Positions 1-8,958 of a stretch of 64,000 bases of DNA are shown here, piece by piece. A program made the position numbers and the translations under genes. Below the pieces are notes generated by a model. The model was not told where the DNA came from, made no database searches, and was given only the letters and a program-made list of their open reading frames with translations. The DNA is from an uncultured Lentisphaeria bacterium (GTDB lineage Bacteria > Verrucomicrobiota > Lentisphaeria > Victivallales > Victivallaceae), in the NCBI GenBank assembly GCA_903863035.1, contig CAIPAT010000270.1, positions 1 through 64,000 on the forward strand, in the 5' to 3' direction. The first letter of the stretch is position 1. Every line of letters starts with the position of its first letter.

Positions 1-118
1 ACCATTCACCATTCACCATTCACCATTCACCATTCACCATTCACCATTCACCATTCACCATTCACCATTCACCATTCACCATTCACCATTCACCATTCAC
101 CATTCACCATTCACCATT
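1..118. repeat. Heptanucleotide tandem array (ACCATTC)n
   Basis: A perfect 7-bp unit ACCATTC is repeated 16 full times plus a partial copy, and it continues off the left edge of the window. It ends only two bases before the stop codon of the arnT-like gene, so it sits in that gene's 3' flank. Units show no spacer/repeat structure, so it is a simple-sequence array and not a CRISPR. The cause is probably replication slippage; no function can be read from it. Confidence 0.95.
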
Positions 119-120
119 TA

Positions 121-1830
121 CTAATTAATTATCCATGCGCACAATTTTTTAGATTTACTATTTTCACGGGGTACATATTTTTCTTTCAGCACCGGATTAT
201 CAATGATCTCCGCCGGCAGACATTCCCGCAACGGTTCCAGATCCTTGTCCCGGCTGTAACCAATCAGCAGTTTCGGTCCTCTGCCTGCTGCAAGAAATTT
301 CTTCAGTTCTTCCGCGTCGGCAATCATTCTGCACGGACGTTGCAATTCCGTATAATATACCACTTTCGGCGCAACTTTCTGAAAAAATCCGATATTTTCC
401 GGAGAAATTCCAGATATTTTAGTTTTCAATTCCAGCGCGAACGGCTTTTCCGTGCGATACTGATCAATCGACGGCAATTGAAAAGCGAAGAAACCGCCGA
501 CGATAATCGTGCCTGCCATCAAGATTCCGGCGGACTGCGCCGGGGTCCCGGCAAGCCTGGCAATGCTTTCGGGACAGCGTTTCTCTCCCCAAAACACCGC
601 CAGCGCGGCAATGCCGAGCAATGGCGCCGCCAGCAAAAAGCCCAATGGCGGGGTAAAGCCGGAGACTTTTTCCCAGAACGGCAGCGCAGCGATGCACAGC
701 AGATCAAGTACGGCGGCAACCGTGATAATCCATTTCATCAGCAGAATAACCCATTTCCGCCATTGCACCTTCCAGTCGGAGCAGAGAAACAGCGCAGTCA
801 GAATGGCGCAGAACGGCATCAGCGGCAGAATGTAATACCAGCGACGCGAGCCGGAAACGGAAAAACAGCAGAAAATCAGCGCGATCGCCTGCAGCAGCCA
901 TTTAGTTTCAGGTTTCAGCTTCTTCCAGCAGGACAATGCCGCCGCCACCGCGGCAATAAACACCAGCGACCAGGGCAGCAATACCCGCGGCAGTTGATAG
1001 ACATAGCAAAAAAATGGTTCGTCATCGTGGTCAAACGGCTTAAAGAAGCGGACGATATTTTCACGCCAGACCAGTTCCAGGCCGGTCAGTTTCTCCACCG
1101 GCAGCGTGTAATATTCCGGCATCGGCAGATATTTCGCCAGTTGCAGCGGAATCAGGAAAATCAGCAGTCCAACCGCCAGCGCCGCGAAATTGGAAACTTT
1201 CAAATGCTGTTTCCAGCGGTTTTCCGTGAGCAGATACGGCAGGATGGCGATCAGCGGAATACCCACGGCTGGTAACCCCTTGGTCATCGCGCCGAGGAAA
1301 CAGATCAGATAGAAAACCAGATAGGAGAAAAATCCGGGCTTGTCCACCCGGGCGAAGAACCAGGCTACTGCCAGAATTACCGCCGTCAAGTTTTCCATAT
1401 CGGCGGCGGCGGTGCGCCCCCAGAACAGAAAGCCGTAACAGGAGAGCAGTATCCAGCCGGCGGCCATGCCGGCTTCCTTCGACCACAGTTTCCTGCCAAG
1501 ATAAATCGTTCCGTAAAGCCCGAACAACGCGGAGATCGCGCCGGGCAGCCGGATCGCGAATTCATCCAGATGCCGCAACAGCGTGGCGACCAGGGCGATC
1601 AGCCAGTATGATAATAGCGGTTTGTCGAAATAAACTTCGCCGTTGATTGCGGGATGGAGAAAATCTTTTGACAGCAGCATTTCGCGGGTGATTTCCGCCC
1701 AGCGGTCTTCAGACGCCCACAATCCGGCCGTGCCGAGCCCGGCCAGCAGCATCACCACCGCAAAAGCCCAGAACACGATTTCCGCTTTTTTCTCTCTGAC
1801 AAAATCAGACAGGACGCTTTTTTCAGCCAT
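121..1830 (-). CDS. arnT: ArnT-like glycosyltransferase (GT39/PMT family)
   Basis: Integral-membrane glycosyltransferase of the PMT/ArnT superfamily, 569 aa, which uses a polyprenyl-phosphate sugar donor on the periplasmic face of the inner membrane. After a first membrane segment (about residues 18-38) comes the family's acidic first loop (ASEDRWAEITREML), then FDKPLLSYW, matching the ArnT layout. Many further hydrophobic segments run to about residue 460, followed by a soluble C-terminal tail. Its start codon overlaps the end of the upstream arnB-like gene by 8 nt, so the two are translationally coupled. With ArnB as partner, transfer of 4-amino-4-deoxy-L-arabinose to lipid A is the natural prediction. 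The acceptor could be another glycolipid or protein, because the other arn genes are not in the window. Confidence 0.8.
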   Translation of the reverse strand: MAEKSVLSDFVREKKAEIVFWAFAVVMLLAGLGTAGLWASEDRWAEITREMLLSKDFLHPAINGEVYFDKPLLSYWLIALVATLLRHLDEFAIRLPGAISALFGLYGTIYLGRKLWSKEAGMAAGWILLSCYGFLFWGRTAAADMENLTAVILAVAWFFARVDKPGFFSYLVFYLICFLGAMTKGLPAVGIPLIAILPYLLTENRWKQHLKVSNFAALAVGLLIFLIPLQLAKYLPMPEYYTLPVEKLTGLELVWRENIVRFFKPFDHDDEPFFCYVYQLPRVLLPWSLVFIAAVAAALSCWKKLKPETKWLLQAIALIFCCFSVSGSRRWYYILPLMPFCAILTALFLCSDWKVQWRKWVILLMKWIITVAAVLDLLCIAALPFWEKVSGFTPPLGFLLAAPLLGIAALAVFWGEKRCPESIARLAGTPAQSAGILMAGTIIVGGFFAFQLPSIDQYRTEKPFALELKTKISGISPENIGFFQKVAPKVVYYTELQRPCRMIADAEELKKFLAAGRGPKLLIGYSRDKDLEPLRECLPAEIIDNPVLKEKYVPRENSKSKKLCAWIIN

Positions 1831-2971
1831 TAGCCAGAACCTTTTTTATTGCGGCGGCGACGTCATCGACATCTTCAAGCCGCATTCCAGGAAACAATGG
1901 CAGCGAGCAAATATGGTCGGAATTGAATTCCGTATTCGGCAGCGAACCACGTTTAAAACCCATTACATCGCGGTAGTATTTCTGCAGATGGGCCGCCAGG
2001 AAATGCAAACCGGAGCCGATATTCTCGGCTTTAAGTTTTTCCATGAATTCAATACGGCTCATTTTCGGCGTGACCACCCGGACAATGAACAGATGCCATG
2101 AATGTTTAAAATCATACACCGGATCTTTAAGCGGGAGCAGTTCATCAATTCCAGTCAGCAGTTCGCGGTAGCGCATCGCCAGCGCGGTGCGTTTGGCGTT
2201 GATTTCGTCAATCCGGGCCAGCTGACGGGTGCCGAGCACGGCGCAGATATCCGTCAGGTTGTATTTGAAACCCGGCTCCACCACTTCCGCCTGTGGCGCA
2301 CGGCCGCGATTATTGCGGTCAAACGCATCAACGCCGAGACCGTGGAATTTGAGCCGGCGGATCTGTTTCGCCAGTTCTTCGTCGTCGGAGACAAACATGC
2401 CCCCTTCCCCGGTGGTAATATTTTTGATGGCATGAAACGAATAAAGCGCGCTGCCGGTGGCGGCAACGTGTCTGCCTTTATAAAATGTTCCGAGCGCGTG
2501 AGCGGTATCCTGCACGACCGGAATGCCGTGTTTCGCGGCTGCCGCGTAGATGCCGTCCAGGTCGGCGGCGGCTCCGGCATAATGCACCGGAATAATCAGT
2601 TTAGTGCGGGGGGTGATGCAGGCGGCCACCGATTCCGGCGTAACCATCAGCGTGTCTTTATCTATTTCGGCAAAAACCGGTGTTCCGCCGGCCAGTACAA
2701 TCATATTTACGGTGGAAACCCAGGTCAGCGAAGGGGTGATGACTTCATCGCCCGGTCCGATATGCAGGGCTTTCATCAGCAGATGCATGCCGCCGGTGGC
2801 GGATGCCAGCGCGACCCCGTGCTTGTTGCCGGTATATTCACATATTTTCTGTTCAAATTCGACATTCTTCGGACCGTTGGTGATCCAGCCGGAGCGCAGC
2901 ACATCACCGACAGCGGCAATATCCTCTTCAGTGATAGAGGGTTTAGTAAAAGGCAGAAATTCAGCTCTCAT
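1823..2971 (-). CDS. arnB: UDP-4-amino-4-deoxy-L-arabinose aminotransferase (DegT/DnrJ family)
   Basis: PLP-dependent sugar aminotransferase, 382 aa, the usual length for ArnB. The sequence follows enterobacterial ArnB closely across its length: SGWITNGPKN near residue 28, GDEVITPSLTWVSTVNM near 74, TPRTKLIIPVHYAGA near 120, the PLP-Lys segment SFHAIKNIT with Lys183, KFHGLGVDAFDR, RAPQAEV, and HFLAAHLQKYYR near the C-terminus. It should convert the UDP-4-keto-pentose to UDP-L-Ara4N in the cytoplasm. A GAGGAG ribosome site lies 9 nt before the ATG. It overlaps arnT by 8 nt. ArnB-type enzymes are hard to separate from other DegT sugar aminotransferases, but the match to ArnB motifs and the ArnT partner make this the best name. 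Confidence 0.85.
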   Translation of the reverse strand: MRAEFLPFTKPSITEEDIAAVGDVLRSGWITNGPKNVEFEQKICEYTGNKHGVALASATGGMHLLMKALHIGPGDEVITPSLTWVSTVNMIVLAGGTPVFAEIDKDTLMVTPESVAACITPRTKLIIPVHYAGAAADLDGIYAAAAKHGIPVVQDTAHALGTFYKGRHVAATGSALYSFHAIKNITTGEGGMFVSDDEELAKQIRRLKFHGLGVDAFDRNNRGRAPQAEVVEPGFKYNLTDICAVLGTRQLARIDEINAKRTALAMRYRELLTGIDELLPLKDPVYDFKHSWHLFIVRVVTPKMSRIEFMEKLKAENIGSGLHFLAAHLQKYYRDVMGFKRGSLPNTEFNSDHICSLPLFPGMRLEDVDDVAAAIKKVLANG

Positions 2972-3340
2972 TATATCATGCTCCTCAATTAGTTGCGAAA
3001 AGCTTAATTACTTTTATGATATTATTTAAAAATCCAATAATCCCGGCTGCAAAACCTGGTTTGTGCAGAAATTAGAAATCCAACCCTGACTTTTTTGTCT
3101 TTTGTTTTCAGTCTTAATTCTGACTCCCGACTCCAGTCTACATAACTTCTCTGTCTTGCATTCCCGCTTAATATACAACAATTTCCACAATTTTCAATGC
3201 TCGGAAAAGTGGCATGTTCCCGGTGTTATCTCTGCAAGAAGCGCAATCGTAATACTTACTGAACTTTAAGTAATTTTATTTAAATAAAGCCAATTAAATT
3301 TGACAAATACATCAATAAGAGTAATATTATTTTACATTAT
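2972..3340. other. AT-rich intergenic region upstream of arnB
   Basis: No plausible gene is visible on either strand. It should hold the arnB-arnT promoter (minus strand), although no strong -35/-10 pair stands out. The right end runs into the MITE-like element at 3341. Confidence 0.5.
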
Positions 3341-3618
3341 ACATACTATGCACGGCTTAAAATTTAACATAGACGAGCTGGATTGTTGATTGGATTTTTT
3401 CGATCCTACTGACTGGCGATACCCACTTCGCCGGAATGAGGAACGGAAAAAGACAGAGCAAGACGCTTGTCCCGCGACTGCGGGATTGCGCTCTTTCGAG
3501 TTTGGATTCGCACTCTTCGAGGCCTTCGATACCCCCGGTATCGGCAGCCTTTCAGAATACGAACCAATTCTCAAAATCTTCGCAATCTATAGTTAAATTT
3601 TCAGCCGCGCAGAGTATA
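3341..3618. mobile_element. MITE-like element, copy 1 (long form)
   Basis: About 278 bp bounded by imperfect terminal inverted repeats of roughly 32 bp. The left end reads ACTATGCACGGCTTAAAATT and on through TAACATAG; the right end, read as reverse complement, is ACTCTGCGCGGCTGAAAATT and on. A second, shorter copy at 7665-7812 shares the TIRs and the interior string TTTTTTCGATCCT(A/G)CTGAC. There is no transposase reading frame, so it is a non-autonomous element by structure. It ends about 30 bp before hipB and so probably supplies or alters that gene's promoter region. Exact ends and target duplication cannot be fixed from two copies. Confidence 0.7.
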
Positions 3619-3649
3619 ACAAAACAGCTGTGATTGACGGAGGCTTGTT

Positions 3650-3970
3650 ATGGCACAAAATAAAACTATCCTTTTTCCCAAAACCGTGGCGATACTTGAA
3701 ACGCTGGGTGAAAATATCCGGCTGGCCCGGCTCCGCCGCAATGTTTCCTCGTCGCTGCAAGCTGAACGGGCCGGCATCAGCCGCCCGACGCTGACGATGA
3801 TCGAGAAAGGCGCGCCTTCGGTCGCGCTGGGAAGTTACGTACAGGTGCTGGTCGCTCTGGGCCTGGAAAAAGACCTTTTGCAGGTCGCTGCCGATGATGA
3901 GCTCGGACGAAAACTTCAGGACTTGAATCTGCCGGTCCGCCGGCGCGCGCCAAAGCAAGGTAAACTATGA
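3650..3970 (+). CDS. hipB: HipB-like XRE family antitoxin/repressor
   Basis: A 106-aa helix-turn-helix protein of the XRE/HipB type. The HTH spans about residues 22-75 (GENIRLARLRRN, then ERAGISRPTLTMIEKG). It should bind operator DNA upstream of its own operon and neutralise the adjacent HipA-type kinase. The stop codon overlaps the hipA start (ATGA), the classic arrangement of antitoxin first and toxin second. A GGAGG site precedes the ATG. The upstream region is occupied by a MITE-like element, which may carry the promoter. HTH family is clear; antitoxin role is inferred from context. Confidence 0.85.
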   Translation: MAQNKTILFPKTVAILETLGENIRLARLRRNVSSSLQAERAGISRPTLTMIEKGAPSVALGSYVQVLVALGLEKDLLQVAADDELGRKLQDLNLPVRRRAPKQGKL

Positions 3971-5223
3971 GCAGTATGTCAAAAACCATCTTTGTTTATG
4001 CGCACTGGCCGGAGTGGCAGTCGCCCGTTTTAATGGGCAGATTGAACGTGCAGTCAATCCGCAGCAAAGAGATATTTTCTTTTGAGTTCACTCCGGACTG
4101 GCTGAATTTAAACGCGGCGCGAATGCTGGACCCTGATCTGCAATTCTATCCCGGCAGACAATATGCCGAATCCGGAAAAAGCAATTTCGGTCTTTTTCTT
4201 GATTCCGCTCCCGACCGCTGGGGACGGCAGCTCATGCGGCGGTGCGAAGCGATCAGAGCCCGCCGTGAGAACAGGCCGGTCAGGCAATTGACGGAGTCGG
4301 ATTATCTGCTGGAAGTTCATGATGTCACCAGAATGGGGGCGTTCAGGTTCAAGCTGGATGAGTCCGGGGGATTCGTCAATCATGATTCAGAACTGCCGGC
4401 TCCGCCCTGGACTTCATTGTGTGAACTGGAAGCCGCCTGCCGCCATTATGAAGCGGAAGCCCCTGATGACGAACATGAAAAATGGCTTGCCATGCTGCTG
4501 GCTTCGGGTTCATCACTGGGCGGTGCGCGGCCCAAGGCGAATGTAATGGATAATGACGGCAATTTATGGATTGCCAAATTTCCCAGCCGGGATGACGCGG
4601 TCAATACCGGCGCGTGGGAAATGGTCGCCCATGAATTAGCCCGGCAATCCGGATTAAAACTGCCGGAGTGCAGAATTGAACAATTCTCCAGGCATGGCAG
4701 TACGTTTCTGACCAGACGCTTCGACCGCAACAGCGGGAAACGCATCCATTTTGCCTCGGCAATGACGCTGCTGGGCCGGACTGACGGCGACAATTACAGC
4801 ACCGGGTGCAGTTACCTTGATCTGGCGAAATTTATCGTGCAGCACGGAGCCAGCCCCAATGAAGATTTAACGGAACTTTGGCGGCGCATTGTTTTCAATA
4901 TTGCTGTCTCAAATACCGACGATCATCTGCGTAATCATGGTTTTCTGCTGACACCGCAAGGCTGGATACTTTCCCCGGCCTATGACATCAACCCCACCCC
5001 CCACGGCGGCGGCCTGACGTTGAATATCTCCATGAATGACAACTCCCTGGACTTTGAACTGGCGCTGTCGGTAGCACCGCAGTTCCGGGTAGATACACCG
5101 GAAGCGCAGGCGACCGTCAAAATTATTAAGGATGCTGTCAGTCACTGGCAGGATATCGCACAGAAGTTAAAAATTCCGCGCCGGGAGATTGAAGCCATGG
5201 TCCCGGCTTTTAATGAAATCTGA
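3967..5223 (+). CDS. hipA: HipA-like serine/threonine kinase toxin
   Basis: A 418-aa HipA-family protein. Visible landmarks are SSLGGARPK (residues 182-190, the nucleotide-loop region), RFDR (251-254), the catalytic stretch NTDDHLRNHG (316-325) and PAYDINP (337-343), which carries the metal-binding Asp. HipA kinases phosphorylate glutamyl-tRNA synthetase or related targets and cause growth arrest; whether this one has the same target cannot be seen. It overlaps hipB by 4 nt. All key motifs are present, so the toxin looks intact. Confidence 0.87.
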   Translation: MSSMSKTIFVYAHWPEWQSPVLMGRLNVQSIRSKEIFSFEFTPDWLNLNAARMLDPDLQFYPGRQYAESGKSNFGLFLDSAPDRWGRQLMRRCEAIRARRENRPVRQLTESDYLLEVHDVTRMGAFRFKLDESGGFVNHDSELPAPPWTSLCELEAACRHYEAEAPDDEHEKWLAMLLASGSSLGGARPKANVMDNDGNLWIAKFPSRDDAVNTGAWEMVAHELARQSGLKLPECRIEQFSRHGSTFLTRRFDRNSGKRIHFASAMTLLGRTDGDNYSTGCSYLDLAKFIVQHGASPNEDLTELWRRIVFNIAVSNTDDHLRNHGFLLTPQGWILSPAYDINPTPHGGGLTLNISMNDNSLDFELALSVAPQFRVDTPEAQATVKIIKDAVSHWQDIAQKLKIPRREIEAMVPAFNEI

Positions 5224-5342
5224 CCTGATGATTTACACCAATATTTGATTTTTGCATGAAGCCGGTTTGATTTATGCTCAATTTCTGATTATCTTTCCGG
5301 CTGTATTTAGTCAGCATTACTATCAGAGAAAAGGACTGCACA

Positions 5343-6212
5343 ATGGATGCATTGCGCAAAAAACTGTTAAAATACCAGAAGAACGAGATTACAGAACATC
5401 TCGTTTATCTGAATCTGGCAAAGCAGACCAAAGGCAATAACGCCGTTATTTTGAAAAAAATTGCGGATGACGAACTGCGCCACTACCATCAGTTCCGGGA
5501 ATATACCGGCCAGGACGTCCGCCCGGATAAAGTGAAGGTTTTCTTCTATTCATTTGTAACGGTCATGCTGGGGTTGACCTTCACCCTGAAAATGATGGAG
5601 AACGGCGAAGGGGCGGCCGAGGAAAGTTATGAGACCGTCGAAGACTCGTATCCGGAAATTCAGCAAATTATCATCGATGAAGTGAAACATGAGCAGCTTT
5701 TGCTGGAGGAGGTTGATGACGAGCGCCTGAACTATCTCGGCTCCATCGCGCTGGCCCTGAACAATTCGGCGCAGGAATTTACCGGAATCGCGGTCGGATT
5801 AACTTTCGCCCTCCAGAATGCCAAAGCGACAGGCAGCACGACGCTGGTGAGCGGACTGGCGGCAACGCTGGCCATGATGGCCTCCGAATACTTGTCACAA
5901 AAGACGGAAAAACACGACGACGCCAAAGGTAATCCGATGAAAGCCGCGCTTTATGCCGGCGGGGTTTATCTCGGCATGGTTCTGATGATCGTCACCCCGT
6001 ATTTCATCTTCCAGAGCCACATTCATGCGATGCTCATCACTGTCGCAGCCGTATTCGTGGTCATGGTAATATTCTCTTTCTTCATGTCGGTGGTCAAAGA
6101 CCTGAAATTCGGCAAGGTACTGGCCGAAGGTCTGGCAATCACCGTCGTGGTAGTTATTGCTTCATATGTGATTGGCATGCTGGCCAGTAAATATTTAGGA
6201 TTGGGGCACTAA
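5343..6212 (+). CDS. Ferritin-like/VIT1 fusion, membrane iron (manganese) transporter
   Basis: A 289-aa two-part protein. Residues 1-130 form a ferritin/rubrerythrin-like helical domain with spaced E and ExxH motifs (DDELRHYHQF; IIDEVKHEQLLLEE). The C-terminal part is a VIT1/CCC1-type membrane domain with a conserved LALNNSAQEFTGIAVGLT segment and about five hydrophobic helices. This is the MbfA-like architecture, in which a cytoplasmic ferroxidase-type domain feeds iron to a membrane exporter. It is transcribed alone, with AAGGA upstream of the ATG. Export of ferrous iron is the family expectation; manganese is possible. Confidence 0.82.
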   Translation: MDALRKKLLKYQKNEITEHLVYLNLAKQTKGNNAVILKKIADDELRHYHQFREYTGQDVRPDKVKVFFYSFVTVMLGLTFTLKMMENGEGAAEESYETVEDSYPEIQQIIIDEVKHEQLLLEEVDDERLNYLGSIALALNNSAQEFTGIAVGLTFALQNAKATGSTTLVSGLAATLAMMASEYLSQKTEKHDDAKGNPMKAALYAGGVYLGMVLMIVTPYFIFQSHIHAMLITVAAVFVVMVIFSFFMSVVKDLKFGKVLAEGLAITVVVVIASYVIGMLASKYLGLGH

Positions 6213-6404
6213 TAACCATTACATCTTCGCGATTCTTCCGAGTGCCTTTGGGTTTGCCGGTTCGTTACATACCTGAGGGTATGCTCCTCTCCGGCCATTC
6301 CCAATATCACCTCGGGATATTTCACGAAACTTGTAAAGTTTATTTTTTTACAGCTCCTAAGGTGTCGTTAAGAACTGTCCGCGACCATGGAAAATCGCGA
6401 ATAT
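6213..6404. other. Intergenic with small palindrome between convergent genes
   Basis: Separates the VIT1-like gene (+) from the UroD-like gene (-). It holds a short perfect inverted repeat CATACC-TGAG-GGTATG near 6270-6285 but no T-tract typical of an intrinsic terminator. Nothing else is recognised. Confidence 0.4.
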
Positions 6405-7508
6405 TCAGTACAAGCATTCTTTACATGCGTCAGCGAATGCCTTGAGGTTTTCCGGGTTGCCTGTAAAGAAATGGTCTGATGGAGCGATTATATAACCGCC
6501 ATGGTTTTTTGCAGATTCGAAACATTCGTGCACCATTCTCCTGACCAGTCCGGGATTGCCTCTTTCAAATCCGGCATTCTGATCGAACCCTCCGATGAAA
6601 AATAACTTGTCTCCAACTTTTACAGACGCTTCTTTAAGATCACAATCGCCGCCCATGGAACGCGGCGTCATAGTTTCAAGCCCGTCAGCTCCGCTTTCCA
6701 CCACCAGATCGAGCATCGGCATGAGTCCGCCGCAGAAATGGTTTACCACCTTCAACCCGATCTCGTGAAAAACCCGGTTCTGCCGCTGATCATATTTCAA
6801 GCCGAATTCACGGTAGAAATCAGGACTTATCACAGTACTGGAACCGGCTCCGCCGCCGACTTCCACCATATCCGCCGGCGTACCTTCCCACATTCTGGAG
6901 ACAGTGAGTGTTTTATTAAGGATTTCATCAAGTATATGTTTTAAACTGGACGGTTCGTCCATCCCCGTAAAAATAGCTTTTTCCGTTCCAATCAGCATGC
7001 AGAAACTCTGCCAGGGGCTGCCCTGTCCAGGGGAAAACGGATGTGATCGGATAATGCCTTTATCGCCAAGACGTTCCTTAGTCCGGCGCAGCAAGGCAAA
7101 ATCAATCCCTGACGGGATGGGGTAATATGTATTCCATAACTCAAAATCCTCGATGCTTTTAATAATATATTCAGTATGCCAGCCGGTGATCTCATTGTAT
7201 GCGCCGGCCTCATGCAGAATACCCCGCGGCGTGGTAATGAATTGTTCCCACTGGTGGTTGCCGTCACAGTCAACTCCCCGGTCAATTCTCTTCACCCGCC
7301 AATCAGTCAATGACTCAGACGAATAGCGATATTCCGGACTGGCATATATAGCGTAATCCATGTCAAACACGGCATATGCCTGATACCAGTCAATACCGTT
7401 GAGATAATGTTTCAGATAATAATTCTGCCACCCATGAACCTGACATGGAAGCCGGTCCGGTTTCCGGTTATTCAAAGCGGTTAATAATCTTTCCCGCGAT
7501 GTCATCAT
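6405..7508 (-). CDS. Uroporphyrinogen decarboxylase-family protein
   Basis: A 367-aa protein of the UroD/MtaA TIM-barrel superfamily. Start chosen at the ATG at 7508 (or the adjacent ATG at 7505), which has AGGA about 11 nt upstream and begins MMTSRERLLTALNNRKPDRLP, the usual start of this family. The longer frame to 7619 lacks a ribosome site. Other landmarks are GGGAGSSTVISPDFYREFGL, HFCGGLMPMLDLVVESGADGLE, and the C-terminal GGYIIAPSDHFFTGNPENL. The family includes heme-pathway UroD and cobalamin/methyl-transfer enzymes. Here the divergence from true UroD and the sugar-catabolic surroundings suggest a methyltransferase-like or unknown role. The specific reaction is not known. Confidence 0.72.
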   Translation of the reverse strand: MMTSRERLLTALNNRKPDRLPCQVHGWQNYYLKHYLNGIDWYQAYAVFDMDYAIYASPEYRYSSESLTDWRVKRIDRGVDCDGNHQWEQFITTPRGILHEAGAYNEITGWHTEYIIKSIEDFELWNTYYPIPSGIDFALLRRTKERLGDKGIIRSHPFSPGQGSPWQSFCMLIGTEKAIFTGMDEPSSLKHILDEILNKTLTVSRMWEGTPADMVEVGGGAGSSTVISPDFYREFGLKYDQRQNRVFHEIGLKVVNHFCGGLMPMLDLVVESGADGLETMTPRSMGGDCDLKEASVKVGDKLFFIGGFDQNAGFERGNPGLVRRMVHECFESAKNHGGYIIAPSDHFFTGNPENLKAFADACKECLY

Positions 7509-7664
7509 TTTATTCAATCCTGAAGTTTTAATAGTTTTTGCTTCATCTTTATGAAACTGTTGAACTGGTGCAGTTTGTATCACTTCTCTTAAAAGATCAG
7601 CGAAAAGGCGCTGCATCAAATATATGCTTTTTGCATGCTGAATACAAACATGTTCATAGATATT
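7509..7664. other. Upstream region of the UroD-like gene
   Basis: Gene-free. It should contain the promoter of the minus-strand UroD-like gene. Together with the MITE-like copy 2 at 7665-7812 it fills the 346-bp gap between the two minus-strand genes. Nothing else recognised. Confidence 0.4.
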
Positions 7665-7812
7665 TTATACGCTGCAAGGTTGAAAATTTAACATGTACGA
7701 GCAGTATTACGGATTGTATTTTTTCGATCCTGCTGACGGGCGGTATGAATATTGCCTCCGCAAGACACTCGTCCCGCAATCTATGTTAAATTTTCAACCG
7801 TGTAGAATATAA
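7665..7812. mobile_element. MITE-like element, copy 2 (short form)
   Basis: About 148 bp with terminal inverted repeats; the inner 17 bp GGTTGAAAATTTAACAT is perfect at both ends (reverse complement at the right). It shares with copy 1 (3341-3618) the left-hand AAAATTTAACAT, ACGAGC, TTTTTTCGATCCT(A/G)CTGAC block and the right-hand GCAAGAC(A/G)C(T/C)(T/C)GTCCCGC segment, but lacks about 130 bp of the interior. It lies between the UroD-like and GH172 genes. No coding capacity. Confidence 0.7.
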
Positions 7813-7854
7813 TGCGTGCATCTGCTTTCACGGCAGCGGGTTTATCAATATGGC

Positions 7855-8958
7855 CTAAATGATTTCCAGCTGGTCGCGGCTGCCCAGCAGGGGAAATGTT
7901 ACATGCGGCTCAGACTGGTACCAGTAGGCGACCGAGGCGATGTCGTCCTGCAGCGGCAGGTAACGTCCTTCGCTTCTCCAGCCAATGGCCTGCATGGTAA
8001 CTTTCATGTCCTGCTGAAAGCGGATCGGATCAAAAATGTGGAAACGATACATAATATGGCGGTTGCCGTGCCGTCCCATCGCATGGCCGGTCTGTTCCTG
8101 GATGGTAAGATCCTGATAGCCGAGGAAAGGTGCACTATAGTTTGCGCCGAAGCCCCATGCCCCGCCGAAATAGTCCTCAGTACCGGTCCCGCAAATCGTC
8201 GGAAAATCCTTATCGCCATCGATAAACGCCTTGAATTCGCCTTCCCCCCACCAGCCGTCGCTGTTCTGCTGCCAGGCCATAAAGGTGCCGACATAATGGC
8301 CGTTGCCCTTGACCCCGTCGAGGATGACATAATCATCCTTGTAAGGCAAGGGGTTAGTCCGCCTGAACTGGGCATGAAAGTACGCTTCTGTGTCGCAGAC
8401 CGGACCGAGCGCATAATTGATGGTGTAGAAAAAGCATTCCCGGTCATTCGGGGCACGGTTTTCAATGGTGACTTTTGCATGTTTCCGGAACGGCATCGGA
8501 AAGTAGCAGTTTAAGCCGCCCGCCGGATTGACATTGATTGGCAGCGCGACGATATTGGGACGGCACTTCCAGCTGTTGCAAAAAAAGTCTCCCAGCGGCG
8601 ATTCAACACTCGGTTCAGTTTCATTATCCCAATATATGCGCAGGATAAGGTCGCGGTGACTTTTGGGATCAACAGTTATCCAGATGTGCTGGATGGTACC
8701 CGGCCCGTCCACATCCATCAGCGGAATCACCGACTCCCTCGGCACTGTGATGCAGGGGCGCACCTTCCAGGTTCTGCCGAGATCGCGGGCGCACTTGTTG
8801 AGGCCGCCGCGCTGCCCGATTTCAGCAACTTCCGGCTGGGTTTCTTCGCTTACTTCCGCCATGCCGCCGCGGCCTTTTTCTCCATAAACATTTTCCGCCG
8901 TTATAGAACGGGTCCGGGCGTTTACCAGATGAGAGATTCCAAATAATCCGCTAAACAT
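7855..8958 (-). CDS. DUF2961 / glycoside hydrolase family 172 protein
   Basis: A 367-aa protein of the DUF2961 (GH172) family, a jelly-roll fold acting on fructofuranosyl, arabinofuranosyl and related furanosides. Diagnostic strings are GPGTIQHIWITVDP (near residue 85), NCYFPMPFRKHAKVTIEN, GWWGEGEFKAFIDGD and ICGTGTEDYFGGAWGF. The last two carry the two Glu residues used as catalytic pair in characterised members. No signal peptide is evident, so it may act in the cytoplasm. It lies upstream of the UroD-like gene on the same strand, with a MITE-like element in between. Substrate cannot be read from sequence. Confidence 0.85.
   Translation of the reverse strand: MFSGLFGISHLVNARTRSITAENVYGEKGRGGMAEVSEETQPEVAEIGQRGGLNKCARDLGRTWKVRPCITVPRESVIPLMDVDGPGTIQHIWITVDPKSHRDLILRIYWDNETEPSVESPLGDFFCNSWKCRPNIVALPINVNPAGGLNCYFPMPFRKHAKVTIENRAPNDRECFFYTINYALGPVCDTEAYFHAQFRRTNPLPYKDDYVILDGVKGNGHYVGTFMAWQQNSDGWWGEGEFKAFIDGDKDFPTICGTGTEDYFGGAWGFGANYSAPFLGYQDLTIQEQTGHAMGRHGNRHIMYRFHIFDPIRFQQDMKVTMQAIGWRSEGRYLPLQDDIASVAYWYQSEPHVTFPLLGSRDQLEII

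Noticed and set aside
1-118. Possible CRISPR
   Set aside because: Units are 7 bp with no spacers; simple tandem repeat. The same applies to the arrays at 17101 and 20001.
340-1275. Long plus-strand open frame over the arnT gene
   Set aside because: Arg/Gln-rich shadow of arnT in the opposite frame with no ribosome site or domain.
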